Assembly (NCBI GenBank): GCA_934663595.1
Contig: CAKUKM010000032.1
Span: forward strand, 1-27,352
DNA: 27,352 nucleotides
DNA from: an uncultured Clostridia bacterium
Lineage (GTDB): Bacteria > Bacillota > Clostridia > Christensenellales > Aristaeellaceae
Direction: 5' to 3'
Shown: positions 1-6,047 of the stretch, one piece after another
Numbering within the stretch: the stretch's first letter is position 1
Layout: every line of letters begins with the position of its first letter
The notes under the pieces: model-generated
Databases searched by the model: none
Seen by the model: the letters and a program-made list of their open reading frames with translations, nothing else
Told to the model about the DNA's origin: nothing
Program-made: the position numbers and the translations under genes

Positions 1-315
1 CGGGTTGCCCGATTCGTCCAGCTCCGCTTCCTCCCGAGTCGTCACCGTTTCGATATCGATTACGCGGTGGGTGGCGACGAGGAGGCTCTCGTCCACGACG
101 AACGTCAGCGGCATGCCGACCTGAACGTCCTGCGGCTGGATGGATTTGACATAAATCAGCGCGCCGACATGGTAAGTGGGCTCCATGGAGCCGGAAAGCA
201 CGGCGAAGGGGGTGAGCCCGATCACGCGCACGCCGACGAGCAGGATGGCCAGCACGACCATGAGGGTGACAAAGAGGGTTCCGACAACATTCCAGATTTT
301 TTTGAATGCCCGCAT
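1..315 (-). CDS. sipW: SipW/ER-type signal peptidase I (3' part outside window)
   Basis: Membrane serine protease that removes signal peptides from exported proteins; the SipW type often serves one or a few surface or matrix proteins encoded beside it. The 105 visible residues begin MRAFKKIWNVVG, followed by a hydrophobic segment at about residues 10-35. SGSMEP at 41-46 carries the expected nucleophile Ser43. THRV at 82-85 supplies His83 in place of the lysine of ordinary bacterial LepB enzymes, which marks the archaeal/ER-like subtype. The ATG at 313-315 is preceded by AAAGGAT. The reading frame stays open to the window edge, so the C-terminus and any operon partners lie outside. I see no convincing promoter between the start and the inverted repeat at 425-467, which fits a promoter supplied by the invertible cassette (inference). 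Confidence 0.88.
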   Translation of the reverse strand, partial: MRAFKKIWNVVGTLFVTLMVVLAILLVGVRVIGLTPFAVLSGSMEPTYHVGALIYVKSIQPQDVQVGMPLTFVVDESLLVATHRVIDIETVTTREEAELDESGNP

Positions 316-424
316 AAATATCCTTTCAAGTATGGCGAAAAGCGCCGCGAGAATTTTGCCCTCGAGCCAGCGGCGCAGGTTTGGCGAGCCGCCGGGAAAT
401 AAGGAATCGAGGATCGTGGGGGGA

Positions 425-467
425 AATCAGAACCAAAGACGCGCGTCGCAAAAAGGTTTCATTTATG
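425..467 (+). repeat. Inverted repeat, left arm (IRL)
   Basis: The 43-bp left arm matches the reverse complement of 1855-1897 with a single difference (G at 441, corresponding to A in the other arm). It contains the near-palindromic core GACGCGCGTC at 438-447. It lies between the signal peptidase start and the recombinase stop. Such long, nearly identical arms around a recombinase are the usual substrate form of DNA inversion; recent gene conversion or inversion would keep them alike. Confidence 0.9.
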
Positions 468-511
468 GCGGGCAAAAAAGGCCGCGTTTGTGGGGCTTTT
501 CGGGGCGGGTT

Positions 512-533
512 ACGGCTTTTGACGGCTTATTTT
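512..533 (+). repeat. Direct repeat with ACGGCT motifs, left copy (possible recombinase arm site)
   Basis: ACGGCT, then TTT, then GACGGCTTATTTT. The same arrangement recurs at 1641-1663 in the same orientation, with a 5-nt spacer instead of 3. The two copies closely flank the recombinase coding region, and this one overlaps its stop codon. Paired short direct repeats near the ends are typical of sites bound by the N-terminal arm-binding domain of Tn916/lambda-type integrases; that role is inferred. Confidence 0.6.
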
Positions 534-1612
534 AAGCTTCCGACCAGCTTTCGCATGGCGGCGAACCGCTGCTCCAGCAGGCTGTGGGCGTAGCAATCCA
601 GCGTGGTTTTTGTCGAGCCGTGGCCCAGCAGCACGCTCACGGTCTTGACGTCCACGCCGATTTCCAATAGCCGCGTGGCAAATGTGTGGCGCAGCGTGTG
701 AAAATGCGCGTTTTGAATGCCGATTCTCTCCATAAACCGCTTAAAGCGCCGCTGAAGCGTGCGCGGCTCCGCGGGAACGGTCGCCGAGCCGAAGATATAG
801 CCGTCCGTTTCGCGCATTTGCGCGCGCAGCCGCTCCAGCAGAAACGCCGGAACGGGGATCACGCGCCGCGAATGAACGGATTTCGGCGCGCCGATCATGA
901 GCAGCGTCCGCGGCCCCTGCAGCACGCGCTGCGCCGTTCGCCGAACGGCAATCGTGCCCCGTTCCCAATCCACGTCCGACCATTTCAGCGCGCAGACCTC
1001 GCCCAGGCGCAGCCCGGTGTACAGGCACATCAGCGGCGGCAGCTCGCGCGGCCCGGCGGCCGATTTTTTCAGCAAATCCTGTTCGCCGCGCGTCAAAACG
1101 CGCTGTTCCTCGCGCTCGGAGCGCTGAATCCGCAGCTTTCGGCACGGATTTTTCGCAATGCGTCCGTCCTCCCACGCCGCCTTCATCGCCGCCGCCAGCA
1201 GCCGAAACGCGCCTTTGATCGTGCTGCAGGCCAGACCGGAGACCTCCATCGATTCAATCCATTCGCGAACGATCCCCGGCGTAACGCCCGCGAGCTTCAT
1301 CCGCCCCAGCCCGGGCAGCAGATGCTTGCGCAAAAGGCTCGCGTACGTCTGATATGAGCTGGCCTTCACGCTCCCGCGCAGCTCGCTCTCCATCCAGAAC
1401 TGCATCCAGTCCGAAACGCTTCCTTTATAATAGTCGCCCGCCGGACGCGCGCATTCCGCCTTTTTCAAAAGCAGCGCGCGCTTCACCTCTGCGTATTGCC
1501 GGCCGTAGATATAGCCGAAGCGACTCCGCCCGGCGCGCGTCTTGCCGATGACGTATCGCCCCTCGTAGCGCCCGTCCTTGCGCTTGTAGATGTTTTCGCC
1601 ATGCCTTGCCAT
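527..1612 (-). CDS. Tyrosine recombinase (phage integrase family), likely cassette invertase
   Basis: Cuts and rejoins DNA through a 3'-phosphotyrosine intermediate. The 361-residue protein has three parts: an N-terminal arm-binding-like region rich in basic and aromatic residues (about 1-50), a SAM-like core-binding domain (about 63-150) and a C-terminal catalytic domain (about 170-350). All catalytic residues are visible: Arg202 (TGLRLGE), Lys244, His305 and Arg308 (HTLRH), His331 (LGHGS) and nucleophile Tyr341. The gene is intact and full length. The ATG at 1610-1612 follows GGAGAG with good spacing. No excisionase, replication or conjugation gene accompanies it, so it is not part of a complete conjugative element or prophage within this window. 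It lies wholly between 43-bp inverted repeats and reads toward the signal peptidase gene; read-through could give that gene low expression in this orientation. Confidence 0.95.
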   Translation of the reverse strand: MARHGENIYKRKDGRYEGRYVIGKTRAGRSRFGYIYGRQYAEVKRALLLKKAECARPAGDYYKGSVSDWMQFWMESELRGSVKASSYQTYASLLRKHLLPGLGRMKLAGVTPGIVREWIESMEVSGLACSTIKGAFRLLAAAMKAAWEDGRIAKNPCRKLRIQRSEREEQRVLTRGEQDLLKKSAAGPRELPPLMCLYTGLRLGEVCALKWSDVDWERGTIAVRRTAQRVLQGPRTLLMIGAPKSVHSRRVIPVPAFLLERLRAQMRETDGYIFGSATVPAEPRTLQRRFKRFMERIGIQNAHFHTLRHTFATRLLEIGVDVKTVSVLLGHGSTKTTLDCYAHSLLEQRFAAMRKLVGSLK

Positions 1613-1640
1613 GCCGTGTCTCTCCTTTTTCGTTTTGCCG

Positions 1641-1663
1641 ACGGCTCTTTTGACGGCTTATTT
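1641..1663 (+). repeat. Direct repeat with ACGGCT motifs, right copy
   Basis: ACGGCT, then CTTTT, then GACGGCTTATTT: the second copy of the motif at 512-533, in the same orientation. It lies just upstream of the recombinase start (1612, minus strand), so binding here could also autoregulate the gene. The function is inferred. Confidence 0.6.
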
Positions 1664-1771
1664 CCCTTCCTGAATCTTTTCTGCCGCCCCGCCAATTTTC
1701 CCGCCCCGCCTGGGAAATCCATACTTTACAGGTTGAATATTGAAATTTTTCGTTAAATCAGGCATTTAAGG

Positions 1772-1800
1772 TTGACATGAATTTTGATTCGCTGTAAAAT
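1772..1800 (+). promoter_or_regulatory. Consensus sigma-A promoter facing out of the cassette
   Basis: TTGACA at 1772-1777, a 17-nt spacer, TAAAAT at 1795-1800. Predicted transcription starts near 1807 and runs right through the inverted repeat at 1855-1897 into the terminator at 1947-1987, with no gene between. In the opposite cassette orientation it would point at the signal peptidase gene. 1613-1854 is otherwise non-coding apart from the motif repeat at 1641-1663. Confidence 0.8.
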
Positions 1801-1854
1801 ATTGGTGCGGTTTGAGGAACAGAGCGGTAATTCTATCGCATGCGCATCCGTTTT

Positions 1855-1897
1855 CATAAATGAAACCTTTTTGCGACGCGTGTCTTTGGTTCTGATT
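1855..1897 (-). repeat. Inverted repeat, right arm (IRR)
   Basis: Reverse-complement partner of 425-467, 42 of 43 positions identical. Homology stops abruptly on both sides. The core here contains the palindrome ACGCGT, where the left arm has GCGCGT. This single difference could mark the strand-exchange side in inverted molecules. Confidence 0.9.
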
Positions 1898-1946
1898 GCA
1901 GGAAAATGGGATGCGTTGGTTAGCATGCGCAAATGGCGCGGAAATA

Positions 1947-1987
1947 AAACCCCGCCGGGGATCTTTCAGCGATCCTCGGCGGGGTTT
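1947..1987 (+). terminator. Strong, probably bidirectional intrinsic terminator
   Basis: A 17-bp stem (1947-1963 with 1971-1987, one G-U pair, loop TTTCAGC) follows no gene on either strand. On the plus strand it would stop transcripts from the outward promoter at 1772-1800. On the minus strand it is followed by a T-rich stretch (TTTTATTT). It lies between the cassette and the promoter of the next operon and insulates that operon. Confidence 0.85.
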
Positions 1988-2011
1988 ATTGCGCGGTTTT
2001 CGACTGCGCTA

Positions 2012-2040
2012 TTGACAGCGGGTTTGTTTTGAAGTATAAT
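2012..2040 (+). promoter_or_regulatory. Consensus sigma-A promoter of the membrane-protein operon
   Basis: TTGACA at 2012-2017, a 17-nt spacer, TATAAT at 2035-2040. Both hexamers match the consensus exactly. The predicted start near 2047 rules out the ATG at 2039 as start codon of the following gene, because it overlaps the -10 element. Confidence 0.88.
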
Positions 2041-2098
2041 GTTCGATATGCAACATTTGTTGCTTATATTGAAAGAGGGAGGCGTTTCGGCGGACACC

Positions 2099-2608
2099 AT
2101 GAAAACGCACAGGCTTCTCCGCCCGGTATCGATGCTGGCGGCCGGGCTTTTTCTGGGCGCGGCGGCGCGGCTGTTTGACATTTACTTTCAAAATCTCGGG
2201 GAAATTTTCTCGCAAATGGCGGTTTGGATTCTGCTGGGCACGCTGATTGCCATTTACAGCCCCACGCGCAGGGCCGCGATGCGCAACATTTTCCCGTTTT
2301 GCATGGGAATGCTGATCACCTATTACGCCACGGCCATGCTCACGCGCGGGGTGTACAGCTGGTCGTTCATCGCCGGATGGACGGCTTTCGCCCTGCTTTC
2401 GCCGGTTATGGCATGGTTTGCATGGATGGCGAAGGAGCGCGGCGCGTTTGCGAAGGTCATCGGTGCGGGAATCGTGCTCGTTTCGATTTTGTCCAGCGTT
2501 CTGCTGTTCGATCGCCTGCGGATCTATGATTTTATCATCGACGGGCTGCTGGTCTACTTCCTGTTTTTCCGGAAAATCGACCGGCGCGAGGCCGCCGGCA
2601 ACGTCTGA
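2099..2608 (+). CDS. Integral membrane protein of unknown function
   Basis: I do not recognise a named family. The protein is 169 residues and almost entirely hydrophobic, with about five membrane segments: roughly residues 8-25, 38-56, 66-84, 88-108 and 118-152 (the last may be two). It has basic loops (SPTRRAAMRN) and a charged tail, FFRKIDRREAAGNV. The ATG at 2099 was chosen because the in-frame ATG at 2039 overlaps the -10 element. GGGAGG at 2077-2082 lies rather far upstream (16 nt), so a start at 2048, which would be nearly leaderless, is possible. It is first in a three-gene operon of small membrane proteins. Confidence 0.7.
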   Translation: MKTHRLLRPVSMLAAGLFLGAAARLFDIYFQNLGEIFSQMAVWILLGTLIAIYSPTRRAAMRNIFPFCMGMLITYYATAMLTRGVYSWSFIAGWTAFALLSPVMAWFAWMAKERGAFAKVIGAGIVLVSILSSVLLFDRLRIYDFIIDGLLVYFLFFRKIDRREAAGNV

Positions 2609-2620
2609 TGAGGGATTGAA

Positions 2621-2866
2621 ATGCAATCGATTCTGGATTTTATTCGCGCCGCCGCGCCATGGGTGGCGATGGGGCTGCTGGTGGCGATTCTCGCCGCTCG
2701 CGGCGCAGCGCGGAAAAGGGGCGAAAAGCAGGGCGGCAACTACAGCGCGGAGGGAATGTGCCTTGGAATGTGTCTGGGCACGGCGCTCGCCGGCGATACC
2801 GGCGTCGGCCTTTCGCTGGGCATGCTGATCGGCCTCGCCATCGGCTCGTGTATTCCCCGAAAATAG
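2621..2866 (+). CDS. Small glycine-rich membrane protein, unknown function
   Basis: An 81-residue protein with a hydrophobic N-terminal segment (about 12-27), a basic linker (AARKRGEKQGG) and a glycine-rich C-terminal half. That half carries small-residue repeats (GMCLGMCLGTALAG, then GLSLGMLIGLAIG) resembling glycine-zipper membrane helices. No catalytic motif is visible. AGGGA lies just upstream of the ATG, and the gene starts 12 nt after the preceding stop, so co-transcription is likely. Confidence 0.68.
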   Translation: MQSILDFIRAAAPWVAMGLLVAILAARGAARKRGEKQGGNYSAEGMCLGMCLGTALAGDTGVGLSLGMLIGLAIGSCIPRK

Positions 2867-2894
2867 ATATATAATAGAAAGGAAACAACCAACG

Positions 2895-3470
2895 ATGAAA
2901 TTTCCGATAGACGCGCTGCTCGTGCTGGCGATTTTCTATGGCATTTATTTTGCGAAAATGCTTTCTCAAAAGCGCCGCGGCATTCAAACCCGGCAAATTG
3001 GGCGCAGAAAGGAAAAATCCATTCGCACGGTCGAGCTGCTGATGAGCGTTGCGACGCTGGGCGCGCCCGCTGCGCAGCTTCTCTCCATCGCCCTCGGCTG
3101 GAGCCGACTGCCCGCGGGCACGCGACTCGCCGGCTTTTGCATCGGTCTGCTGGGCGACGCGATTTTTCTGCTGTCCGTGCTGTGCATGCGGGACAGCTGG
3201 CGCGCGGGCATTCCCGACAGGGACAAAACCGAGCTGGTCACGACCGGCATTTACCGCTTCAGCCGCAATCCGGCGTTTCTCGGATTTGATCTCATGTATA
3301 TCGGCGTGCTGCTGATGTATGCCAATTTCCTCACGCTGGCATTTTCCGCATTCGCCATCGTCATGCTGCATCTGCAGATTCTGCAGGAGGAACGCTACCT
3401 CGCGAGCACCTTCGGCGCGCCCTATCGGGAATACTGCCGCCGCGTGTTCCGGTATCTGGGCCGGAGATAA
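2895..3470 (+). CDS. Isoprenylcysteine carboxyl methyltransferase (ICMT)/PEMT-like membrane methyltransferase
   Basis: A 191-residue membrane protein whose C-terminal half has the conserved ICMT-like pattern: TTGIYRFSRNPAFLG at about 117-131, a hydrophobic pair of helices, then EERYLASTFGAPYREYCRR near the end. In the family this region binds S-adenosylmethionine at the membrane interface and methylates isoprenoid, lipid or small-molecule substrates. The substrate here cannot be told. The N-terminal 110 residues hold three or so membrane segments. An AAAGGA ribosome site precedes the ATG. A terminator follows within 4 nt of the stop. Confidence 0.82.
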   Translation: MKFPIDALLVLAIFYGIYFAKMLSQKRRGIQTRQIGRRKEKSIRTVELLMSVATLGAPAAQLLSIALGWSRLPAGTRLAGFCIGLLGDAIFLLSVLCMRDSWRAGIPDRDKTELVTTGIYRFSRNPAFLGFDLMYIGVLLMYANFLTLAFSAFAIVMLHLQILQEERYLASTFGAPYREYCRRVFRYLGRR

Positions 3471-3473
3471 AAG

Positions 3474-3508
3474 AAAGTCCCTGAAAAGCATTGCTTTCAG
3501 GGACTTTT
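3474..3508 (+). terminator. Intrinsic terminator, shared by convergent transcripts
   Basis: A 13-bp perfect stem (3474-3486 with 3495-3507) around an 8-nt loop. It follows the methyltransferase stop, and on the minus strand it follows the elongator tRNA-Met, so it probably ends both transcripts. Confidence 0.87.
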
Positions 3509-3510
3509 GC

Positions 3511-3587
3511 TGGTACCGGCGATCGGATTCGAACCAATGACACTCCGGGTATGAACCGGATTCTCTAGCCAACTGAGATACGCCGGC
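3511..3587 (-). tRNA. tRNA-Met (elongator, anticodon CAU)
   Basis: A 77-nt cloverleaf with encoded CCA (TGG at 3511-3513). Acceptor GCCGGCG pairs with CGCCGGT; D stem TCTC/GAGA; anticodon stem TCCGG/CCGGA with loop TTCATAC giving anticodon CAT; T arm ATTGG-TTCGAAT-CCGAT. The TTCATACC loop context and paired acceptor end indicate elongator tRNA-Met rather than initiator or tRNA-Ile2. It lies 3 nt downstream of the initiator tRNA in the same transcript. Confidence 0.94.
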
Positions 3588-3590
3588 AAA

Positions 3591-3667
<77 letters not shown>

Positions 3668-3696
3668 ACATGTTGAACTACCGCTCAACAAGAGAC

Positions 3697-3725
3697 ATTT
3701 TACCACATCTGGCGCTGTCTGTCAA
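3697..3725 (-). promoter_or_regulatory. Promoter of the tRNA-fMet/tRNA-Met unit
   Basis: On the minus strand, TTGACA (3720-3725), a 17-nt spacer and TAAAAT (3697-3702). The start site would be near 3690. Between it and the mature tRNA is a short hairpin-forming leader (TGTTGA...TCAACA, 3670-3689). No clear terminator separates this promoter from the divIC gene upstream. Confidence 0.85.
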
Positions 3726-3767
3726 CCCCTAAATGCAGAAAATTTTTCTTTGCGCGAAAATATCTTC

Positions 3768-4043
3768 TCAATCGTTGCTGATATAGCGCACCTCGTTCGG
3801 CATCAGCATGCCCAGCTCGTTGCGCGCCGTGCGGATCACGTATTCGTCCGTCTGCACGAATGCATACGTCTCGGTCAGTTCCTCGCGCTCCGCGTTCAGC
3901 CGCGCGCGTTCTTCCGCCAGCTCGGTCAATTCCGCGCCGCCCTTCGCAAGCGTCCGCTGCGCGCTGATTCCGCCGACGGCAAACACAATCAGCATAACCC
4001 CAATCACAAACAGCCAGAACCGCGGCCGAACCCTTCTATGCAA
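3768..4043 (-). CDS. divIC: Septum formation initiator DivIC/FtsB family protein
   Basis: Small bitopic division protein that joins FtsL and DivIB/FtsQ at the septum. The protein (91 residues from the chosen start) has a short basic cytoplasmic N-terminus, one membrane helix (FWLFVIGVMLIVFAVGGI), a predicted extracytoplasmic coiled coil (GGAELTELAEERARLNAEREELTE region) and the family C-terminal pattern DEYVIRTARNELGMLMPNE. The start is the TTG at 4041-4043, because AAAGGGAG lies 9 nt upstream of it; an upstream GTG at 4070 would place that site inside the gene. It follows yabQ by 66 nt, the conserved Firmicute order. Confidence 0.9.
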   Translation of the reverse strand: MHRRVRPRFWLFVIGVMLIVFAVGGISAQRTLAKGGAELTELAEERARLNAEREELTETYAFVQTDEYVIRTARNELGMLMPNEVRYISND

Positions 4044-4109
4044 CGCGACGCACTCCCTTTTTTCGAACACAAAGTAAAGTCTATTTCGCCCTCGCGCCCG
4101 CGAAATCCT

Positions 4110-4478
4110 CTATTTTAATAGATATTTAATCACTTTGCACGATTTCAGCCCTATTCCGAATCTGCGAAGCGCCTTGCGAACGCAGTAAGCCGCGCCTCGG
4201 GCGGGCGAGGTGAGCGCGAAGCGAAACAGGGCCAGTCCCAGCGCTGCGCCGAGCAGCTGGTAAATCCGGATTCTGCCGTAATCGGCAAAGATCAGTGCGG
4301 CGATCAGCACGGCGGCCGCGAGCAGGCCTGCAGCCAGATCGACCGCGAGGGAAAGCGCGCGCCCGGCCTGCAGAATGCGGCGAAGCGCCTCTGAAAGCAG
4401 CGTGAGCGCGCCGATTGCGAGGCCCGCGCCCAGCATGAAGAGAAAGACCGCGCCCTGGCCGATCGTTGAAAACAGCAT
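4110..4478 (-). CDS. yabQ: Spore cortex biosynthesis protein YabQ
   Basis: A 122-residue membrane protein needed for spore cortex formation in Bacillus, acting at the forespore membranes under sigma-E control. Three hydrophobic segments (about 8-32, 46-67, 73-90) precede a basic C-terminal tail (RKALRRFGIGLKSCKVIKYLLK). The sequence is divergent, and identification rests on size, topology and its exact place between yabP and divIC. Its ATG directly abuts the yabP stop codon, so translation is probably coupled. Confidence 0.85.
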   Translation of the reverse strand: MLFSTIGQGAVFLFMLGAGLAIGALTLLSEALRRILQAGRALSLAVDLAAGLLAAAVLIAALIFADYGRIRIYQLLGAALGLALFRFALTSPARGAAYCVRKALRRFGIGLKSCKVIKYLLK

Positions 4479-4754
4479 TCAGCCGAACAGCCTCCTGAAA
4501 AAGCCCTCGCCGCTGGCCTTGATTCGGTCGGAATATTCGATGCAGCGAATATCGCCGGACACCGCCAGCCTTCCCTCGTCCAGATTGAGCTGCGAGATAT
4601 TCAAATTTTCGCCGGACAGGCTGACGGAGCCGAGCGCCGTGGTGAGCACGACGATTTGCTCGTTGAAGCACGCGACGTCCGTAACGCCGGTCAGCACGGC
4701 GCTGGCGCGATCGGTCAGCGTTATGGAATGGCCCGCGGAATTGCCGGTTTGCAT
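4479..4754 (-). CDS. yabP: Sporulation protein YabP
   Basis: A 91-residue soluble protein of the YabP/YqfC family. Visible features are the N-terminal HSITLTDRASAVLTGVTDV stretch and a central FNEQIVVLTTALGSVSLSG stretch, followed by LNISQLNLDEGRLAVSGDI. Family members are sigma-E-controlled mother-cell proteins involved in spore formation. GGGAGGGGA precedes the ATG at 4752-4754. It is the first of the three-gene sporulation/division cluster in this window and supports a spore-forming host. Confidence 0.92.
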   Translation of the reverse strand: MQTGNSAGHSITLTDRASAVLTGVTDVACFNEQIVVLTTALGSVSLSGENLNISQLNLDEGRLAVSGDIRCIEYSDRIKASGEGFFRRLFG

Positions 4755-4858
4755 GCACTATCCCCTCCCTTGCTTTCGATTCAGCATACGCCCGCCCAGG
4801 ACTGAATAGACCGCGGGCATAATTTTTATGCGGATTTTACGCGGCGCGCGCGCGCATG

Positions 4859-4867
4859 TGCTATAAT
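4859..4867 (+). promoter_or_regulatory. Extended -10 promoter of the kinase operon
   Basis: TGC followed by TATAAT (4862-4867), a TGn-extended -10 element. No good -35 hexamer lies 16-18 nt upstream; that stretch is an alternating GC run (CGCGCGCGCG). The start of transcription would be near 4874, about 30 nt before the kinase ATG. Confidence 0.65.
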
Positions 4868-4904
4868 AAATAGGAAAAGAATCTGCGAAGGGAAGCGATT
4901 CGGG

Positions 4905-6047
4905 ATGCCCCGTAAACGCTGGAAAAGGAGCGTTCTGCGCGATGTGTGCATCACCGCCGGCGTAATTGCGCTGGCCTCGGGCATTTGCCTTCTGCTGGGA
5001 AACACGGACGGCAGCGACGCGTACGCGGCCATGATCTTCGTGCTCGCGGTCGCCGTAGTGGCGCGGCTCACGGACGGCTATATCTGCGGCGTCGTGACGG
5101 CGCTGGGGGCGGTTCTGGGCGTAAATTACGCGTTCACGAAGCCGTATTTCGCATTTTCGCTGGCGATTCCGGGCTATCCGCTGTCGTTTCTGTGCTTTCT
5201 GGCGGTTTCCATTCTCATCAGCACGATGACCACGCAGATCAAGCGCCAGGAGGAACGCAATTATCGCGCCCAATTGGAGGAAATGCGCGCAAATCTGCTG
5301 CGCGCGGTATCGCACGACCTTCGAACGCCGCTGACCAGCATTTCCGGCGCGGCAAATCTGCTGCGGCAAACGCCGGATATGGAGCTGGAGAGCCGGCAGA
5401 ACGTCCTTGCCGAGATCGCGAACGACTCGCAATGGCTGATTCGAATGGTGGAAAATCTGCTTTCGATCACGCGCATACAATCCGAGCCCGCGCGCGTGCG
5501 CAAGGAGCCGCAGATCGCGGAGGAAATCGTTGCCGAAGCGGTGCGCAAATTCCACAAGCGCTTTCCGGAGATGCCGGTGGAAACCTCGCTGCCGGGAACG
5601 CCCCTGCTGGTTCCGATGGATTCGATATTGATTGAACAGGTGCTTTCAAACCTGCTGGAAAACGCGGCGATTCACGCGCACGGCGCGACGCACGTTCGCA
5701 TTCGCCTGTCCGCGATCGACAATCAGGCCGTATTCGAGGTCAGCGACGACGGCGCAGGCATTCCGGAAAAGCGGCTGAACAGCATCTTTGATTCCACCGG
5801 GAGCCGCGCGTCCGACTGCGGGCGCAACATGGGCATCGGCCTGAGCGTTTGCCGGGCGATCATTCTCGCGCACGGCGGCGATATCTGCGCCGGCAACCGC
5901 TTCCCGAACGGCGCGTATTTCCGGTTCCATCTGCCGATTCTGGAGCATCAGGAGGAATGGCTCCGCGCTGCAATGCAATTCTGCGAGGATCAGGAGCCCC
6001 AGATGCCGGAGCTCGCGCCCGAACGCCGCAAAGGAGGAAACGCATGA
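4905..6047 (+). CDS. KdpD-like sensor histidine kinase (DUF4118 membrane domain, no KdpD N-terminus)
   Basis: A membrane kinase that autophosphorylates on histidine and signals to the next gene product. Of its 380 residues, about 1-110 form a compact multi-helix membrane domain of the DUF4118 type (AAMIFVLAVAVVARLTDGY and VNYAFTKPYF are typical). Then come a dimerisation/phosphoacceptor domain with His137 in SHDLRTPLTS, and an ATPase domain with the N-box (NLLENAAIHA, Asn253), G1 (DDGAGIP, 281-287) and G2 (GIGLSVC). The long cytoplasmic KdpD sensor region found in true KdpD is missing, and no kdpFABC genes are nearby, so control of potassium uptake is not implied. Its stop overlaps the regulator start (ATGA). 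Confidence 0.93.
   Translation: MPRKRWKRSVLRDVCITAGVIALASGICLLLGNTDGSDAYAAMIFVLAVAVVARLTDGYICGVVTALGAVLGVNYAFTKPYFAFSLAIPGYPLSFLCFLAVSILISTMTTQIKRQEERNYRAQLEEMRANLLRAVSHDLRTPLTSISGAANLLRQTPDMELESRQNVLAEIANDSQWLIRMVENLLSITRIQSEPARVRKEPQIAEEIVAEAVRKFHKRFPEMPVETSLPGTPLLVPMDSILIEQVLSNLLENAAIHAHGATHVRIRLSAIDNQAVFEVSDDGAGIPEKRLNSIFDSTGSRASDCGRNMGIGLSVCRAIILAHGGDICAGNRFPNGAYFRFHLPILEHQEEWLRAAMQFCEDQEPQMPELAPERRKGGNA

Larger units (their letters stand above)
425..1897. mobile_element. Putative invertible cassette with its own tyrosine recombinase and outward promoter
   Basis: A 1473-bp segment bounded by 43-bp inverted repeats. It contains one gene, a tyrosine recombinase reading left, and one consensus promoter reading right and out through the right repeat. 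The genes outside diverge from the cassette: the signal peptidase leftward, the membrane-protein operon rightward. As shown, the promoter runs into a strong terminator at 1947-1987. After inversion its -10 element would map to about 522-527 on the minus strand and drive the signal peptidase with a leader of about 200 nt. Inverted rather than direct terminal repeats argue against an ordinary integrated element with attL/attR. Inversion itself is inferred from architecture, not observed. Confidence 0.65.

Noticed and set aside
425..1897. The inverted repeats as ends of a transposon or as attL/attR of an integrated element
   Set aside because: Tyrosine-recombinase integrative elements leave direct, not inverted, att repeats. 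No transposase, excisionase or cargo is present, and I saw no target-site duplication outside the repeats.
2870..2875. TATAAT just upstream of the methyltransferase gene
   Set aside because: There is no -35 at a usable distance and no TG extension; the operon promoter at 2012-2040 explains expression.
3511..3587. G1-U72 closing pair as a sign of a tRNA pseudogene
   Set aside because: The same closing pair occurs, as I recall, in the Bacillus elongator tRNA-Met; all other stems and the CCA are intact.
4818..4832. GCATAATTTTTATGC inverted repeat between yabP and the kinase gene as a terminator or sigma-E site
   Set aside because: The stem is only 6 AT-rich pairs, and no matching sigma-E -35 element was found at the expected spacing.
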